Assembly: GCF_000443995.1 (NCBI RefSeq)
Contig: NZ_AUMC01000010.1
Location: 558,001-622,000 of the forward strand
Length of the DNA stretch: 64,000 nucleotides
Reading direction: 5' to 3'
Source: Bacteriovorax sp. BAL6_X
Lineage (GTDB): Bacteria; Bdellovibrionota; Bacteriovoracia; Bacteriovoracales; Bacteriovoracaceae
Under the pieces are notes generated by a model. It saw only the letters and a program-made list of their open reading frames with translations, had not been told where the DNA came from and made no database searches. The position numbers were made by a program, and so were the translations under genes. Every line of letters starts with the position of its first letter. Position 1 is the first letter of the stretch. Positions 51,067 to 60,277 of this stretch are shown in pieces.

Positions 51067-52722
51067 GTGGAAGTCTTTAAGCTCATTTATTCTGTTTTAG
51101 GAGGTCTTGGAATTTTCTTCTATGGAATGAAGAATATGTCCGAGGCCTTACAGTCTGTTGCCGGTGATGTTGTAAAAAATACGATTAACAAAATTACAAC
51201 AAATCGCTTCTCAGCTATCATCGTTGGAACTCTTGTCACGATCTTTGTTCAAAGCTCATCTGTCACATCTGTGATGACGGTAGGTTTTGTTAATGCTGGA
51301 CTCATGAACTTAAGTCAAGCAATCGGAGTCATTCTAGGTGCAAATATTGGAACAACTGTTACCGGGTGGATTATTTCAATAAAGGTAGGGAAGTATGGCC
51401 TACTATTTATTGGACTAGGAATCTTTCCTCTCTTATTTGCTAAAACTAATCGCTATCGTCAAATTGGGCGTATCTTATTTTCTGTTGGGATGATCTTCTT
51501 TGGCCTAAGTATTATGTCTAATGCATTCAAACCTCTAAGAACGATGCCTGAATTCTTAAGTATGATTTCATACTTTTCTGAACAAAACTACGGCGCATAC
51601 TTTGCTTGTATCATCGTTGGTTGTATTTTGACTGTTGTTATTCAATCTTCTTCGGCCATGCTAGGGATTACCATTGCTCTTGCTAGTTCAGGAGTGATTC
51701 AATTTCATACGGCGGCAGCACTCGTATTAGGTGAGAATATTGGAACAACGATTACGGCCCTTCTTGCTAGCGTTGGGGCAAATATAACGGCCAAAAGGGC
51801 CGCTCGTGCTCACGCTATATTCAATCTTCTGGGTGTACTTATAATCTTCTTATTCTTTCCATTCTATGTTGAGTTTATCGATTATCTTGTTCCCGGAGCT
51901 GCTAATGCTGTGAACGCGGAAGGTGACTTTGTGAATGTTGCTGTTCATATTGCCTCTGGACATACGATTTTTAATGTTGCAGCAACCGTTATTTTTATTC
52001 CATTTCTCAATCAATTAGCAAACTTTGTCACAAAGATCACACCTGCGACAGGAGAAAAAGAACAGCATCATCTTGTGATGCTTGGAGATCCAAGTCAAAT
52101 GGTGACGGCCGCAGCACTTGCTCAGGCACAGGCCGAAGTTAATAAAATGAAAGATATCGTTTCTAGACTTTACGCTCTTGCCGAAGAGATTTACATAAAA
52201 CAAAACTTTAAGGATCAAGAACGAATTTCTCTTAAGGCCAAGGACTACGAGAGGATTACTGATAATATTCAAAAAGAAGTTACGATCTTCATTGTTAAAC
52301 TTATGGTTAATCCTTTAAGTGAAGACGAATCTCGTCGCGCTCAATCGATGATTAAAGAAGTTGATGAACTAGAGAGTATTGCTGATTATATTGAAAGACT
52401 TATTGCATATAGTGCTCGTGGTGATATCTCTAAGCTTATTCGTGATGAAGCAAAGAAAGATTTTGATGCTCTGTTTGTTAATGTTAAGGCCTTCTATGAT
52501 TCAGTCTCAAATCAAATATTACTGGATCGAGTGGACTATAGCGTTGCAGAACGAAAGTCAAAGGAATTACGGGATCAGGCAGAGCAGATAAGAAAGAAGC
52601 ATTTAGATCGTGTTTCAAGTGGCGAATACGATGCTTTGGGTGCTCTTACATATTCTGATATGATAGTAGCTCTTAGAAAAATTAGAAGTCACACAGAGAA
52701 TGCGGCACAGGCCCATGTTTAG
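51067..52722 (+). CDS. Na/Pi cotransporter family protein with PhoU-like tail
   Basis: A 551-residue protein starting at GTG. Two Na/Pi-cotransporter repeats lie in residues 1-320, each with a QSSS motif (FVQSSSVTSVMTVG and VIQSSSAMLGITIA), which is diagnostic. The C-terminal third (about 350-550) is helical and PhoU-like (DELESIADYIERLIAY). It imports phosphate with sodium and may be regulated by its own PhoU-like part. Length is typical of YjbB/NptA-type proteins. An operon with the AI-2E family gene is plausible. Confidence 0.92.
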   Translation: MEVFKLIYSVLGGLGIFFYGMKNMSEALQSVAGDVVKNTINKITTNRFSAIIVGTLVTIFVQSSSVTSVMTVGFVNAGLMNLSQAIGVILGANIGTTVTGWIISIKVGKYGLLFIGLGIFPLLFAKTNRYRQIGRILFSVGMIFFGLSIMSNAFKPLRTMPEFLSMISYFSEQNYGAYFACIIVGCILTVVIQSSSAMLGITIALASSGVIQFHTAAALVLGENIGTTITALLASVGANITAKRAARAHAIFNLLGVLIIFLFFPFYVEFIDYLVPGAANAVNAEGDFVNVAVHIASGHTIFNVAATVIFIPFLNQLANFVTKITPATGEKEQHHLVMLGDPSQMVTAAALAQAQAEVNKMKDIVSRLYALAEEIYIKQNFKDQERISLKAKDYERITDNIQKEVTIFIVKLMVNPLSEDESRRAQSMIKEVDELESIADYIERLIAYSARGDISKLIRDEAKKDFDALFVNVKAFYDSVSNQILLDRVDYSVAERKSKELRDQAEQIRKKHLDRVSSGEYDALGALTYSDMIVALRKIRSHTENAAQAHV

Positions 52723-52801
52723 TGAGTTAAATCTTCGTCAAGTTTAGATTTATTTTTACCTTTAGTGGTTGTTATACTTTATGTGTTACTAGGAGAAAAA
52801 T

Positions 52802-53659
52802 ATGAATCAAAAATATGAACCACCAAAAGTATGGACATTTAAAGAAGGCAATGGGGGAGAGTTTGCAAGTATCAATCGCCCAACTGCAGGAGCACGCTTT
52901 GAAAAGAAGCTTCCACAAGGAGAGCATCCTTTTCAATTATACTCGTTAGGAACGCCTAATGGAGTTAAGGTTACGATTATGCTCGAAGAATTATTAGAGC
53001 TTGGAATTAAAGAAGCTGAGTACGATGCTTATTTAATTAATATTGGGGAAGCGGACCAGTTTGGTTCTGATTTTGTTGCTATCAATCCAAACTCTAAGAT
53101 ACCTGCTTTACTTGATAAAAATGACGGAAATCCGATTCGTGTTTTTGAATCAGCTTCAATTCTTGTTTACTTGGCGGAGAAATTTGGTCACTTCTTACCA
53201 AAGAATCCAGCTAAGAGAGCAGAAGTTTTTAATTGGCTATTTTGGCAAATGGGAAGCGCTCCATATTTAGGAGGAGGCTTTGGTCATTTCTATGCGTATG
53301 CACCTGAAAAATTTGAATACCCAATAGACCGCTTTGCGATGGAGACAAAGAGACAGCTTGATGTACTTGATAAACAATTATCAAATCATAAGTATATCGC
53401 AGGGGATGAATACTCGATTGCAGATATGGCAATTTTTCCGTGGTATGGCGCACTTGTAAAAGGCAAGCTCTATGATGCGGCAGAATTCTTATCTGTACAT
53501 GAATATAAGAATATTATACGTTGGGCAGATGAATTAATTAAGAGACCAGCTGTACTTAGAGGTAGATTAGTCAATCGTACTTGGGGTGATGAAGATCAAC
53601 AAATCCTTGAGCGCCATAGTCAAAGTGACTTTGACGCTAAGGATATTACATATCGTTAA
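52802..53659 (+). CDS. yghU: Glutathione-dependent disulfide-bond oxidoreductase YghU
   Basis: A 285-residue GST-superfamily protein that follows E. coli YghU nearly end to end: PKVWTFKEGNGGEFASINRP, LYSLGTPNGVKVTIMLEELLELGI, NPNSKIPALLDK, FESASILVYLAEKFGHFLP, WLFWQMGSAPYLGGGFGHFYAYAPEK and ADMAIFPWYG. YghU binds two glutathiones and reduces disulfides, using no catalytic Cys. It is cytoplasmic. AGGAG precedes the ATG. It overlaps the convergent outer-membrane-like gene by 4 bases. Confidence 0.95.
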   Translation: MNQKYEPPKVWTFKEGNGGEFASINRPTAGARFEKKLPQGEHPFQLYSLGTPNGVKVTIMLEELLELGIKEAEYDAYLINIGEADQFGSDFVAINPNSKIPALLDKNDGNPIRVFESASILVYLAEKFGHFLPKNPAKRAEVFNWLFWQMGSAPYLGGGFGHFYAYAPEKFEYPIDRFAMETKRQLDVLDKQLSNHKYIAGDEYSIADMAIFPWYGALVKGKLYDAAEFLSVHEYKNIIRWADELIKRPAVLRGRLVNRTWGDEDQQILERHSQSDFDAKDITYR

Positions 53660-54714
53660 AATTTATAACCAAAACCAAGGCCTAGTCGATTTACTGTTAA
53701 GTCGGTTGGGCCATCCATAAAGTGCATTTTAAAGATAACGTGAGCAAAGATCTTCTTTGTAATATCACCCATAACATAGGCCATGGCCTTACCACCAGTA
53801 AACTCTTGCTTATCACTTGTATTTGCATAACCAATATCACGGCTTGAAAGCACTGAGTGAGAGTAGCTAAACTTTGCTAAGAAGTTTCTACGATATAACT
53901 TAAAATTCTTTTGAACTCCTACCGTTAGGAAAAAAATTTGATTCTTATCAAATGTCACTTGGTCAGCGTCTGTTAGGCCATCGAAGTTGAAAGTATTAAA
54001 ACGTTCAAAATCAAGTCCACCATAGGATTCAAGTCCATAATCAGCGAATTTATAAGTTCCATATAAGTTAAATCCAATCTCCGGGTCTACGGAAACATTA
54101 TCAAGGTACTTATTTGCAGAGGCCGTGTTAAGTTGAGAGTAGTAAAGACTGGCCTGTGCACCATACTTTGCATTAATTTGATAATTTGTCGTTAGACCTA
54201 GAGAAACAGAAGAGTTTTGTTTAAACTCGACTGAGCCTGGTGCACTTTTTTGGTTAAACTCCCCAAGAGAAGTCATATAGAAAACAGAAAAGCTTAAAGG
54301 CTTCGTGTTCTTTTGTGTTTGAGCTACTTGCTCCTTTGCCTTAACAACGCCAAATAGGGCCTTTATTTGCTCATCAGATAAGTTTAGAATTTTCATAAAC
54401 TTATTAATATCGATAAGCTCAATATCAACATAGAGTCTAAAGTTCTTTTTCTTTAAACTGGCCCAGTCCTTAATATGACCATTTTCACGTCTGGTCTTCT
54501 TGGTCATCGCATCTTCTTCAGTATAGCTATAAGAATCCACTAAAATCTGCTCATAGATTGTTTCAAGGTTCTCACTATTTACCGATTGATAGGAAAGTCT
54601 AAGATAGTTCATCTTGGAGTTTCTTTTTGATTCGTCGAAATCTATTGAGTCTGCGTAAAGATAATTAAATGATAAAAAGAAAAGGCAAGTTAGTTTTAAT
54701 AATTTTTGTTTCAT
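53656..54714 (-). CDS. Putative outer-membrane beta-barrel protein
   Basis: A 352-residue protein with a signal peptide (MKQKLLKLTCLFFLSFNYLYADS). Residues about 130-352 show regular alternation of hydrophobic and polar residues in short strands, with aromatic girdle residues, ending TVNRLGLGFGYKF (terminal Phe), as in outer-membrane barrels. Residues 20-125 form a helical periplasmic part. No family is recognised. It is 198 bases divergent from the RCC1 lipoprotein, with several TTTACC/GGTAAA elements between. Confidence 0.65.
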   Translation of the reverse strand: MKQKLLKLTCLFFLSFNYLYADSIDFDESKRNSKMNYLRLSYQSVNSENLETIYEQILVDSYSYTEEDAMTKKTRRENGHIKDWASLKKKNFRLYVDIELIDINKFMKILNLSDEQIKALFGVVKAKEQVAQTQKNTKPLSFSVFYMTSLGEFNQKSAPGSVEFKQNSSVSLGLTTNYQINAKYGAQASLYYSQLNTASANKYLDNVSVDPEIGFNLYGTYKFADYGLESYGGLDFERFNTFNFDGLTDADQVTFDKNQIFFLTVGVQKNFKLYRRNFLAKFSYSHSVLSSRDIGYANTSDKQEFTGGKAMAYVMGDITKKIFAHVIFKMHFMDGPTDLTVNRLGLGFGYKF

Positions 54715-54920
54715 TTCTACTCTCTTTTATTTACTTTGGTTAAATTATTTTAATTTAAAACCTTCCTTCTTAAAATAGAGCGATTTCTGCAGTCAATAAA
54801 AAGATAACTGATATAAAAGTTCGATTTTTCTAAAATTTTTTTACCCATGGTAAATTTTTGTTTAAATAAGTAAAAAGTATTTACCGATAGAAATTATGTT
54901 GATTTTATAAGGTGAGGGAA

Positions 54921-57900
54921 ATGAAAAGTATTCTATTGTTGTCGGTTATTCTTTTAATGACTAGTTGTTTGAAAGAGTCTGAAGTTACATTTAATTTTGG
55001 ATTTGAAGTAGTGGGCCTTGAAGTTATCTTAAGTGATAGTAGTTCAGGTTCAACAACACATTCAAATACTAATAGTATTGATATGACAAAGAGTGGTGGT
55101 GATGACCTAACTCAATATTGTATCAGTGAGACACAAACAATAGCACCTGCTGATACAAATGCTGGCTCATGTGGAGGAGGAAATTGGGTAACAGGTTTTC
55201 CTGCTTCATTTGCTTTATCAGGCGGTGATGGTCTAAAGACTGTTTATATTTTTGGAGCCGATAGCTCTAATGCTATTTCTTCTGAGACAGTCACAAAAAC
55301 AATTACTCTTGATACAACAGACCCTACTGCTGTGTCGGCCCTGACTTTGGGAACAGTACCGGCCAGCTTATCAACAACTCCTACTATTACATGGACGACA
55401 GACTCAACTGATAACCTTGTTCTTGTTGGTTACCAGGTAAGAGTCGTTAAAGATTCTGACTCTTCAGTTGAGCAGGATTGGACTACTTTTACAAAGGGAG
55501 ACTCTGTAAGTGGCCTGACATTAGATGGTGCTGAAGATTATCGAATCGAAATTCGCGCCATTGATGAAGCCGGAAACACAAGTGTTGTGGTATCGGATAC
55601 GTATACAACTTTAAATGTAGCAGGAGGTTTAACTCTTGGTGCAACAGAATTCTCACTACTCTATCAGCCAGGTGGAGCGGGCCCAGGGGAGACTCAGTCG
55701 ATCACTCTAACTAATTCTGGTGGTATTTCAACTGGATTACTTCAGGCGCCTCTTATTTATGGGAGTTCATCTAATTTTCAAATGACAAATGATACATGTA
55801 CGGGAACTAGTTTAAACCCTGGTGAAACTTGTACAATCGATATGACAATTAATGCAGCAGCTGATGGATACTATTTTGCAAATATTTATATCACAGATGG
55901 GACGATCGTATCTTCCGAACATCGAGTGCAAGGGATGGCCACAGGATACAGTCCTGGGAACTTATATTATTTTGGTTCATGGGATGTTGGTGCACCAATT
56001 GATGTTTATGATCCACAAAAGTTTCAATCTCTTTACCCAAATGATCTTAATAAAGTTCTTGGAAATCTTACTTGGTCAAAAATAGTTGCTGGAGATCAGC
56101 ACTCTTGTGGAATTACAACTGAGTCAAAACTCTACTGTTGGGGTGAAGGATGGTACGGTGAAATTGGTTATGGAGTCGATGAGCCTAAGTATATTCCTCA
56201 TATCGTTGATGGTGAGAAAACGTGGAAGGATGTCTCTACTGGTTATCGTCTAACATGCGCAATTGATGGCAGTGATGATCTCTATTGTTGGGGAGATAAT
56301 TCTTATTATCGATTTGGAGATGGAACAGCTACTGATTCATTTGTTCCAAAGCTTGTTCCGGGAGGAATGAAGTGGAAGTCGATTTCTGCTCGTAATTATC
56401 ACGTTTGCGCTATTAACTCCCTTGATGATCTTTATTGTTGGGGAAGAAATAATTATGGTCAAATCGGAATGGGAGATAACACTACAACAATTACTGCTCC
56501 AACTTTAATTAATTCGGGAACGAAGTGGAAAAATGTTGCTGTCGGTGAATATACGACATGTGCTTTAACACTCGCGGGAGTTGGGTATTGTTGGGGAATG
56601 GGAGCTAACCATGTTATAGGGGATGGTCTAAGTGCTGACACATATTCACCTAGTCCTGTTAGCGGTGGCCTAATATTTGATAAAATCGAAGTTCATTGGT
56701 TTCATGCCTGTGGACTAACAAATACAAGTGATATTTATTGTTGGGGAACGGACTTTAGTGGGGAAGGAAATTTAGGGGATGGCCTAGGGACAACTTCTAA
56801 TGTCCCTGTACAAGTTACTGGTACTCAAACTTGGGTTGATATTTCGGTGAGAGGAAGACACTCGTGTGGTATCGACAATTTAAATCAAATGTACTGCTGG
56901 GGTGAAGGTGAAGAGGGAGAGATTGGAGACGGTGATATTCAAAATCGCCTGACACCAACTCTTGTTATTGGTGGCCATAATTGGGCATCCGCTTCAGCTT
57001 CTGACTATTTAAGTTGTGGTGTTACAACAGGTGGTGATGGCTACTGTTGGGGGCAGTATTGGAACTGGGGACAGGCCGGTACAGGTATGGGGAATGCTGG
57101 ACTTTTTATGCCTAAGAAAGTTCCATTGGCAAAAACATGGAAATCGATGGCCGCAGGGTATATGCTCCATTGTGGTATTGACGACTCTGATGATGCTTAT
57201 TGTATGGGACGAGATCAATATGGTGAACTAGGTAATGGTGCAGCTGACACGGCCACATATTCACACCCATCGACAATAGTTACAGGTGGCCATAAGTGGG
57301 CGTCTCTTAGTGCTAATTATGACTCTGTGTGTGGGGTAACAACTTCTAATGTTGGTTACTGTTGGGGACGAAATAATTACGGGCAAATTGGAAGTGGTGA
57401 TACAACAGCGTCCTTTCATGATCCTAATTTAATTGTAGGTGGTCATAGTTGGAGTAAGATCTCTGTTGGTTACTATCATACTTGTGGAATACGCACAGAT
57501 GGCGCTGCATACTGCTGGGGAACGAACCGCTATGGTGGAATAGGAAATGGCGTGGCGACAGGAAATACGACAACTCTTACGACAACACCAACTGCAGTTA
57601 ATGGAGGCCTTACTTTTACAGATATTGGAACTGGTGACCACTTTGCTTGTGGATTAGCAACAGATAATAAAATCTACTGCTGGGGTTATGATAACCGAGG
57701 ACAGCTAGGGAATGATACATCTTACGTTAGCTCTTCTACTCCAGTTGAAGTTGTCGGAGGTGGTGTTTGGACAACGCTATCTGTTGGTGAATCTCACGCT
57801 TGTGCTCTTCAGGCCAGTGGAGATGGTTACTGTTGGGGAAGTGGTAATAACGGAGCTCTTGGACAAGGGGATTATACAAATCAACCTGAACCAGCAATTA

Positions 57901-58130
57901 TAACTGGCCGTTCTTGGAGTAAACTCGTTTCTGGAATGTGGCACACTTGCGGAATTGAAAATGTAACAGGTGATATGTACTGCTTTGGTTATGGTGAAGG
58001 TGGTGAGATTGGAAACTTTCCAGATACTTTTTGGGGCTCAGTTGAAACATTATTACTCTATGACCGAGGGATTAAGTTTTCAGAGATCTTCTTAGGAGGG
58101 TCAGCGACATTTGGTATCGCTGCCCCTTAG
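54921..58130 (+). CDS. Large RCC1-repeat lipoprotein
   Basis: About 1069 residues from ATG 54921 (GAGGG upstream; GTG 54912 is in frame). LLMTSCL is a lipobox, so it is probably outer-membrane anchored. Residues about 45-230 hold Ig/fibronectin-like sandwiches (ending RAIDEAGNTS), then a choice-of-anchor-like domain (about 240-335). From about 370 to the end are 13 clear RCC1 repeats of about 50 residues plus one degenerate, each with a pair of Cys (xxCGI...YCWG) spaced about 9-12 apart. That count fits two seven-bladed propellers. It is likely a surface adhesion or recognition protein; the role is unknown. Confidence 0.85.
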   Translation: MKSILLLSVILLMTSCLKESEVTFNFGFEVVGLEVILSDSSSGSTTHSNTNSIDMTKSGGDDLTQYCISETQTIAPADTNAGSCGGGNWVTGFPASFALSGGDGLKTVYIFGADSSNAISSETVTKTITLDTTDPTAVSALTLGTVPASLSTTPTITWTTDSTDNLVLVGYQVRVVKDSDSSVEQDWTTFTKGDSVSGLTLDGAEDYRIEIRAIDEAGNTSVVVSDTYTTLNVAGGLTLGATEFSLLYQPGGAGPGETQSITLTNSGGISTGLLQAPLIYGSSSNFQMTNDTCTGTSLNPGETCTIDMTINAAADGYYFANIYITDGTIVSSEHRVQGMATGYSPGNLYYFGSWDVGAPIDVYDPQKFQSLYPNDLNKVLGNLTWSKIVAGDQHSCGITTESKLYCWGEGWYGEIGYGVDEPKYIPHIVDGEKTWKDVSTGYRLTCAIDGSDDLYCWGDNSYYRFGDGTATDSFVPKLVPGGMKWKSISARNYHVCAINSLDDLYCWGRNNYGQIGMGDNTTTITAPTLINSGTKWKNVAVGEYTTCALTLAGVGYCWGMGANHVIGDGLSADTYSPSPVSGGLIFDKIEVHWFHACGLTNTSDIYCWGTDFSGEGNLGDGLGTTSNVPVQVTGTQTWVDISVRGRHSCGIDNLNQMYCWGEGEEGEIGDGDIQNRLTPTLVIGGHNWASASASDYLSCGVTTGGDGYCWGQYWNWGQAGTGMGNAGLFMPKKVPLAKTWKSMAAGYMLHCGIDDSDDAYCMGRDQYGELGNGAADTATYSHPSTIVTGGHKWASLSANYDSVCGVTTSNVGYCWGRNNYGQIGSGDTTASFHDPNLIVGGHSWSKISVGYYHTCGIRTDGAAYCWGTNRYGGIGNGVATGNTTTLTTTPTAVNGGLTFTDIGTGDHFACGLATDNKIYCWGYDNRGQLGNDTSYVSSSTPVEVVGGGVWTTLSVGESHACALQASGDGYCWGSGNNGALGQGDYTNQPEPAIITGRSWSKLVSGMWHTCGIENVTGDMYCFGYGEGGEIGNFPDTFWGSVETLLLYDRGIKFSEIFLGGSATFGIAAP

Positions 58131-58147
58131 AAAGATAAAGTGATTAA

Positions 58148-58927
58148 TTAGAACTGATAATTAAATTCGATTCTGTGGTCACCATCAGCAATATCTACTA
58201 GGTTACTCCAATTCGCAAAATAGCGAAGGTTGAAGCGTGGAGTAAACTGGTAGCTTGCTGCAAATTCGTGAAGAAGGATATTGTCTTTTCCACCATATCC
58301 AGACGTCTCGTAAAGGTCTGAGCCAGCAAGTGCCGCTGCCCATATAGGGTTGTAATTAAGCCAGATCTTATCTGTAATCGTAAATTTTCCATAGAAGCCA
58401 ACGACACTATTGAATCCAATAACAGAGAAACCACTATCAATTGAGCTATCATCTTCTACTGTGTTCTTTCCAAACTCTACTCCTATACCTGCCAAAGGAT
58501 AGAGATTAACAATCCAAAATTTTGGAAGTGCCTGAAGGATTGAATAGGAAGCATTCCCTGTTCTTTCTGCTAGAAACGATTCTTTGAGACTATAATTGAT
58601 ATCTAGTTGAGAACCTCTTCCGGATTTAATATTAGCGCTGAAATTTCTAAAGCGAAAACTATCCATACGATTCGACTTCTTTGAAGGACGATCCCATCCA
58701 AGGTCGTCACCAAGGAGGCCCTTTAACTCGATTAGATTCATGGCCGCAACATCTTTGATTCCCGTACTGTAAGAAATGCCAATCTTTACGTTTAGCCCTT
58801 TGTTCGTTGCTCCAATACCGGCCTGCGTGTAGACGGCAAGTGGGTCTGACATGTCCAGTACTTCCTTTGCTTCTACAGTTGAGTTTAATAGAAATAAAGT
58901 AATCGCTAATGATAAAAGTTGTTTCAT
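58148..58927 (-). CDS. Putative outer-membrane beta-barrel protein
   Basis: A 259-residue protein with a signal peptide (MKQLLSLAITLFLLNSTVEA). Strand-like alternation covers most of the protein (for example YSTGIKDVAAMNLIEL, FSANIKSGRGSQLDINYSL, FYGKFTITDKIWLNYNP), ending DHRIEFNYQF, with the final Phe expected for BAM-inserted barrels. AGGGAGG precedes the ATG. No family is recognised. It is convergent with the RCC1 lipoprotein gene. Confidence 0.65.
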   Translation of the reverse strand: MKQLLSLAITLFLLNSTVEAKEVLDMSDPLAVYTQAGIGATNKGLNVKIGISYSTGIKDVAAMNLIELKGLLGDDLGWDRPSKKSNRMDSFRFRNFSANIKSGRGSQLDINYSLKESFLAERTGNASYSILQALPKFWIVNLYPLAGIGVEFGKNTVEDDSSIDSGFSVIGFNSVVGFYGKFTITDKIWLNYNPIWAAALAGSDLYETSGYGGKDNILLHEFAASYQFTPRFNLRYFANWSNLVDIADGDHRIEFNYQF

Positions 58928-59077
58928 ATTCCTCCCTTTTTATAAATAATAAGTGATATTTACGAGATAAAATAGGATGCCAAATTATTCTTTAATAAAT
59001 TTTAATATTCTTAAGTTTTTATCCCTGAGCTCAAAAGGTAATTTTTGTAGAATTAAACTTTACATGTACTTGGAGCC

Positions 59078-60277
59078 ATTATCGAAGCCTTTAGCGAAAA
59101 ATTATTAGATATAGTTGAGCAAAAGTCTCTGTGCGTTGAAAAGTATCGACTCATAAGAGAGAGCACTCTAAAGATCTGCATCGGGCTTAAGATTGAAGAC
59201 TTTACAGTACAGTCAGCTTCGGAGGTAAGCCCTCCTAAGTGGCATCTCGCTCATACGACTTGGTTTTTCGAAGAGTTCATTTTGAACAAGTACTCACCTG
59301 GATATGAAAAATTTAATGATGAATATAGCTTATTATTTAATTCTTACTACAAGTCAGTAGGGACTCATTGGAAACAAGAAAAGAGAGGACTACTATCTAG
59401 GCCCACTGTTCAAGAAGTTTTGAACTATCGTAATCACGTGGATGCTGCAATGTTAGCCTTGTTGGAGACAACAATGGAACCTGAAAGAATTGAGTTTCTT
59501 TTAGAAATTGGATTAAACCACGAACAACAGCACCAAGAGTTACTTCTGATGGATATTAAACATATCCTAAGCTCCTCTCCGCTATCTCCTGTCTACTCTG
59601 AAAAGAGATTGGAGGCATTTTCGGCCGGATCATTAAAGTGGAGGCACTTTAAAGAGGGAGTTCATGAGCTAGGAAATAGTGAGAGTGAATTTGCCTACGA
59701 TAATGAGAGGCCATGTCATAAAAGGTATATAAACTCATTTGCCATTCGTGAAAGCTATATCTCTAATGGTGAGTATTTAGAGTTTATTAATTCCGGAGGG
59801 TATCATAGCTTTCAGTATTGGTTGAGTGACGGTTGGGATTGGATTAATGAAGAAAAGATTCAATCACCACTTTATTGGAGACTAATCGAAGGAGAGTGGT
59901 ATGAATTCACTCTTCACGGTTTAGTGCTACTTGATATGTATGCACCGGTTTCTCATATAAGCTTATATGAGGCCCAGGCATTTGCGAATTGGTCAGGTCA
60001 ACGCTTGCCTACAGAGTTTGAATTAGAGCTGTTTCTTGGGGATAGTAAATTACCACTTTGGTGTTGGACTTCTTCCCATTACTCACCATATCCATCTTAT
60101 GAATCATATATGGGTGGCCTAGGGGAGTATAATAGTAAATTTATGTGTAATCAGTTTGTTCTGCGTGGAGGCTGTTTTGCAACTCCTAGTGAACATTACA
60201 GAAATACGTATAGAAATTTCTACCGTGCTCATCAGAGATGGATGTTTTCGGGGATTAGAGTTGCAAAGGATATATAA
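59078..60277 (+). CDS. egtB: EgtB, ergothioneine sulfoxide synthase (non-canonical start)
   Basis: About 399 residues if translation starts at the AUU at 59078 (or AUC at 59081). The coding frame clearly runs upstream of the first in-frame TTG (59282): SPPKWHLAHTTWFFEEF (His56/59) is the EgtB N-terminal iron-ligand segment. The other ligands lie in LNHEQQHQELL (His148 and His152). A formylglycine-enzyme-like C-terminal domain follows. No in-frame ATG, GTG or TTG exists between the stop at 59054 and 59282. EgtB joins gamma-Glu-Cys or Cys to hercynine using iron and O2. The egtD gene overlaps its stop. Confidence 0.88.
   Translation: MIEAFSEKLLDIVEQKSLCVEKYRLIRESTLKICIGLKIEDFTVQSASEVSPPKWHLAHTTWFFEEFILNKYSPGYEKFNDEYSLLFNSYYKSVGTHWKQEKRGLLSRPTVQEVLNYRNHVDAAMLALLETTMEPERIEFLLEIGLNHEQQHQELLLMDIKHILSSSPLSPVYSEKRLEAFSAGSLKWRHFKEGVHELGNSESEFAYDNERPCHKRYINSFAIRESYISNGEYLEFINSGGYHSFQYWLSDGWDWINEEKIQSPLYWRLIEGEWYEFTLHGLVLLDMYAPVSHISLYEAQAFANWSGQRLPTEFELELFLGDSKLPLWCWTSSHYSPYPSYESYMGGLGEYNSKFMCNQFVLRGGCFATPSEHYRNTYRNFYRAHQRWMFSGIRVAKDI

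Noticed and set aside
54840-54910. Several TTTACC/GGTAAA elements before the RCC1 gene
   Set aside because: The dyads are short and in an AT-rich promoter region; not enough to name an operator.
56100-58100. Periodic DNA repeats across 2 kb resembling a tandem array
   Set aside because: The periodicity of about 150-165 bases is the coding of RCC1 blades, not a CRISPR or satellite array.
59064-59108. ATG-started 14-codon frame before egtB
   Set aside because: It is out of frame with egtB and ends quickly. It might reflect an indel that broke the original start, which is noted under the egtB finding, but it is not a gene by itself.
59282-59284. TTG as start of egtB
   Set aside because: It would remove the conserved WHLAHTTWFFE segment with an iron ligand; the coding frame continues well upstream.
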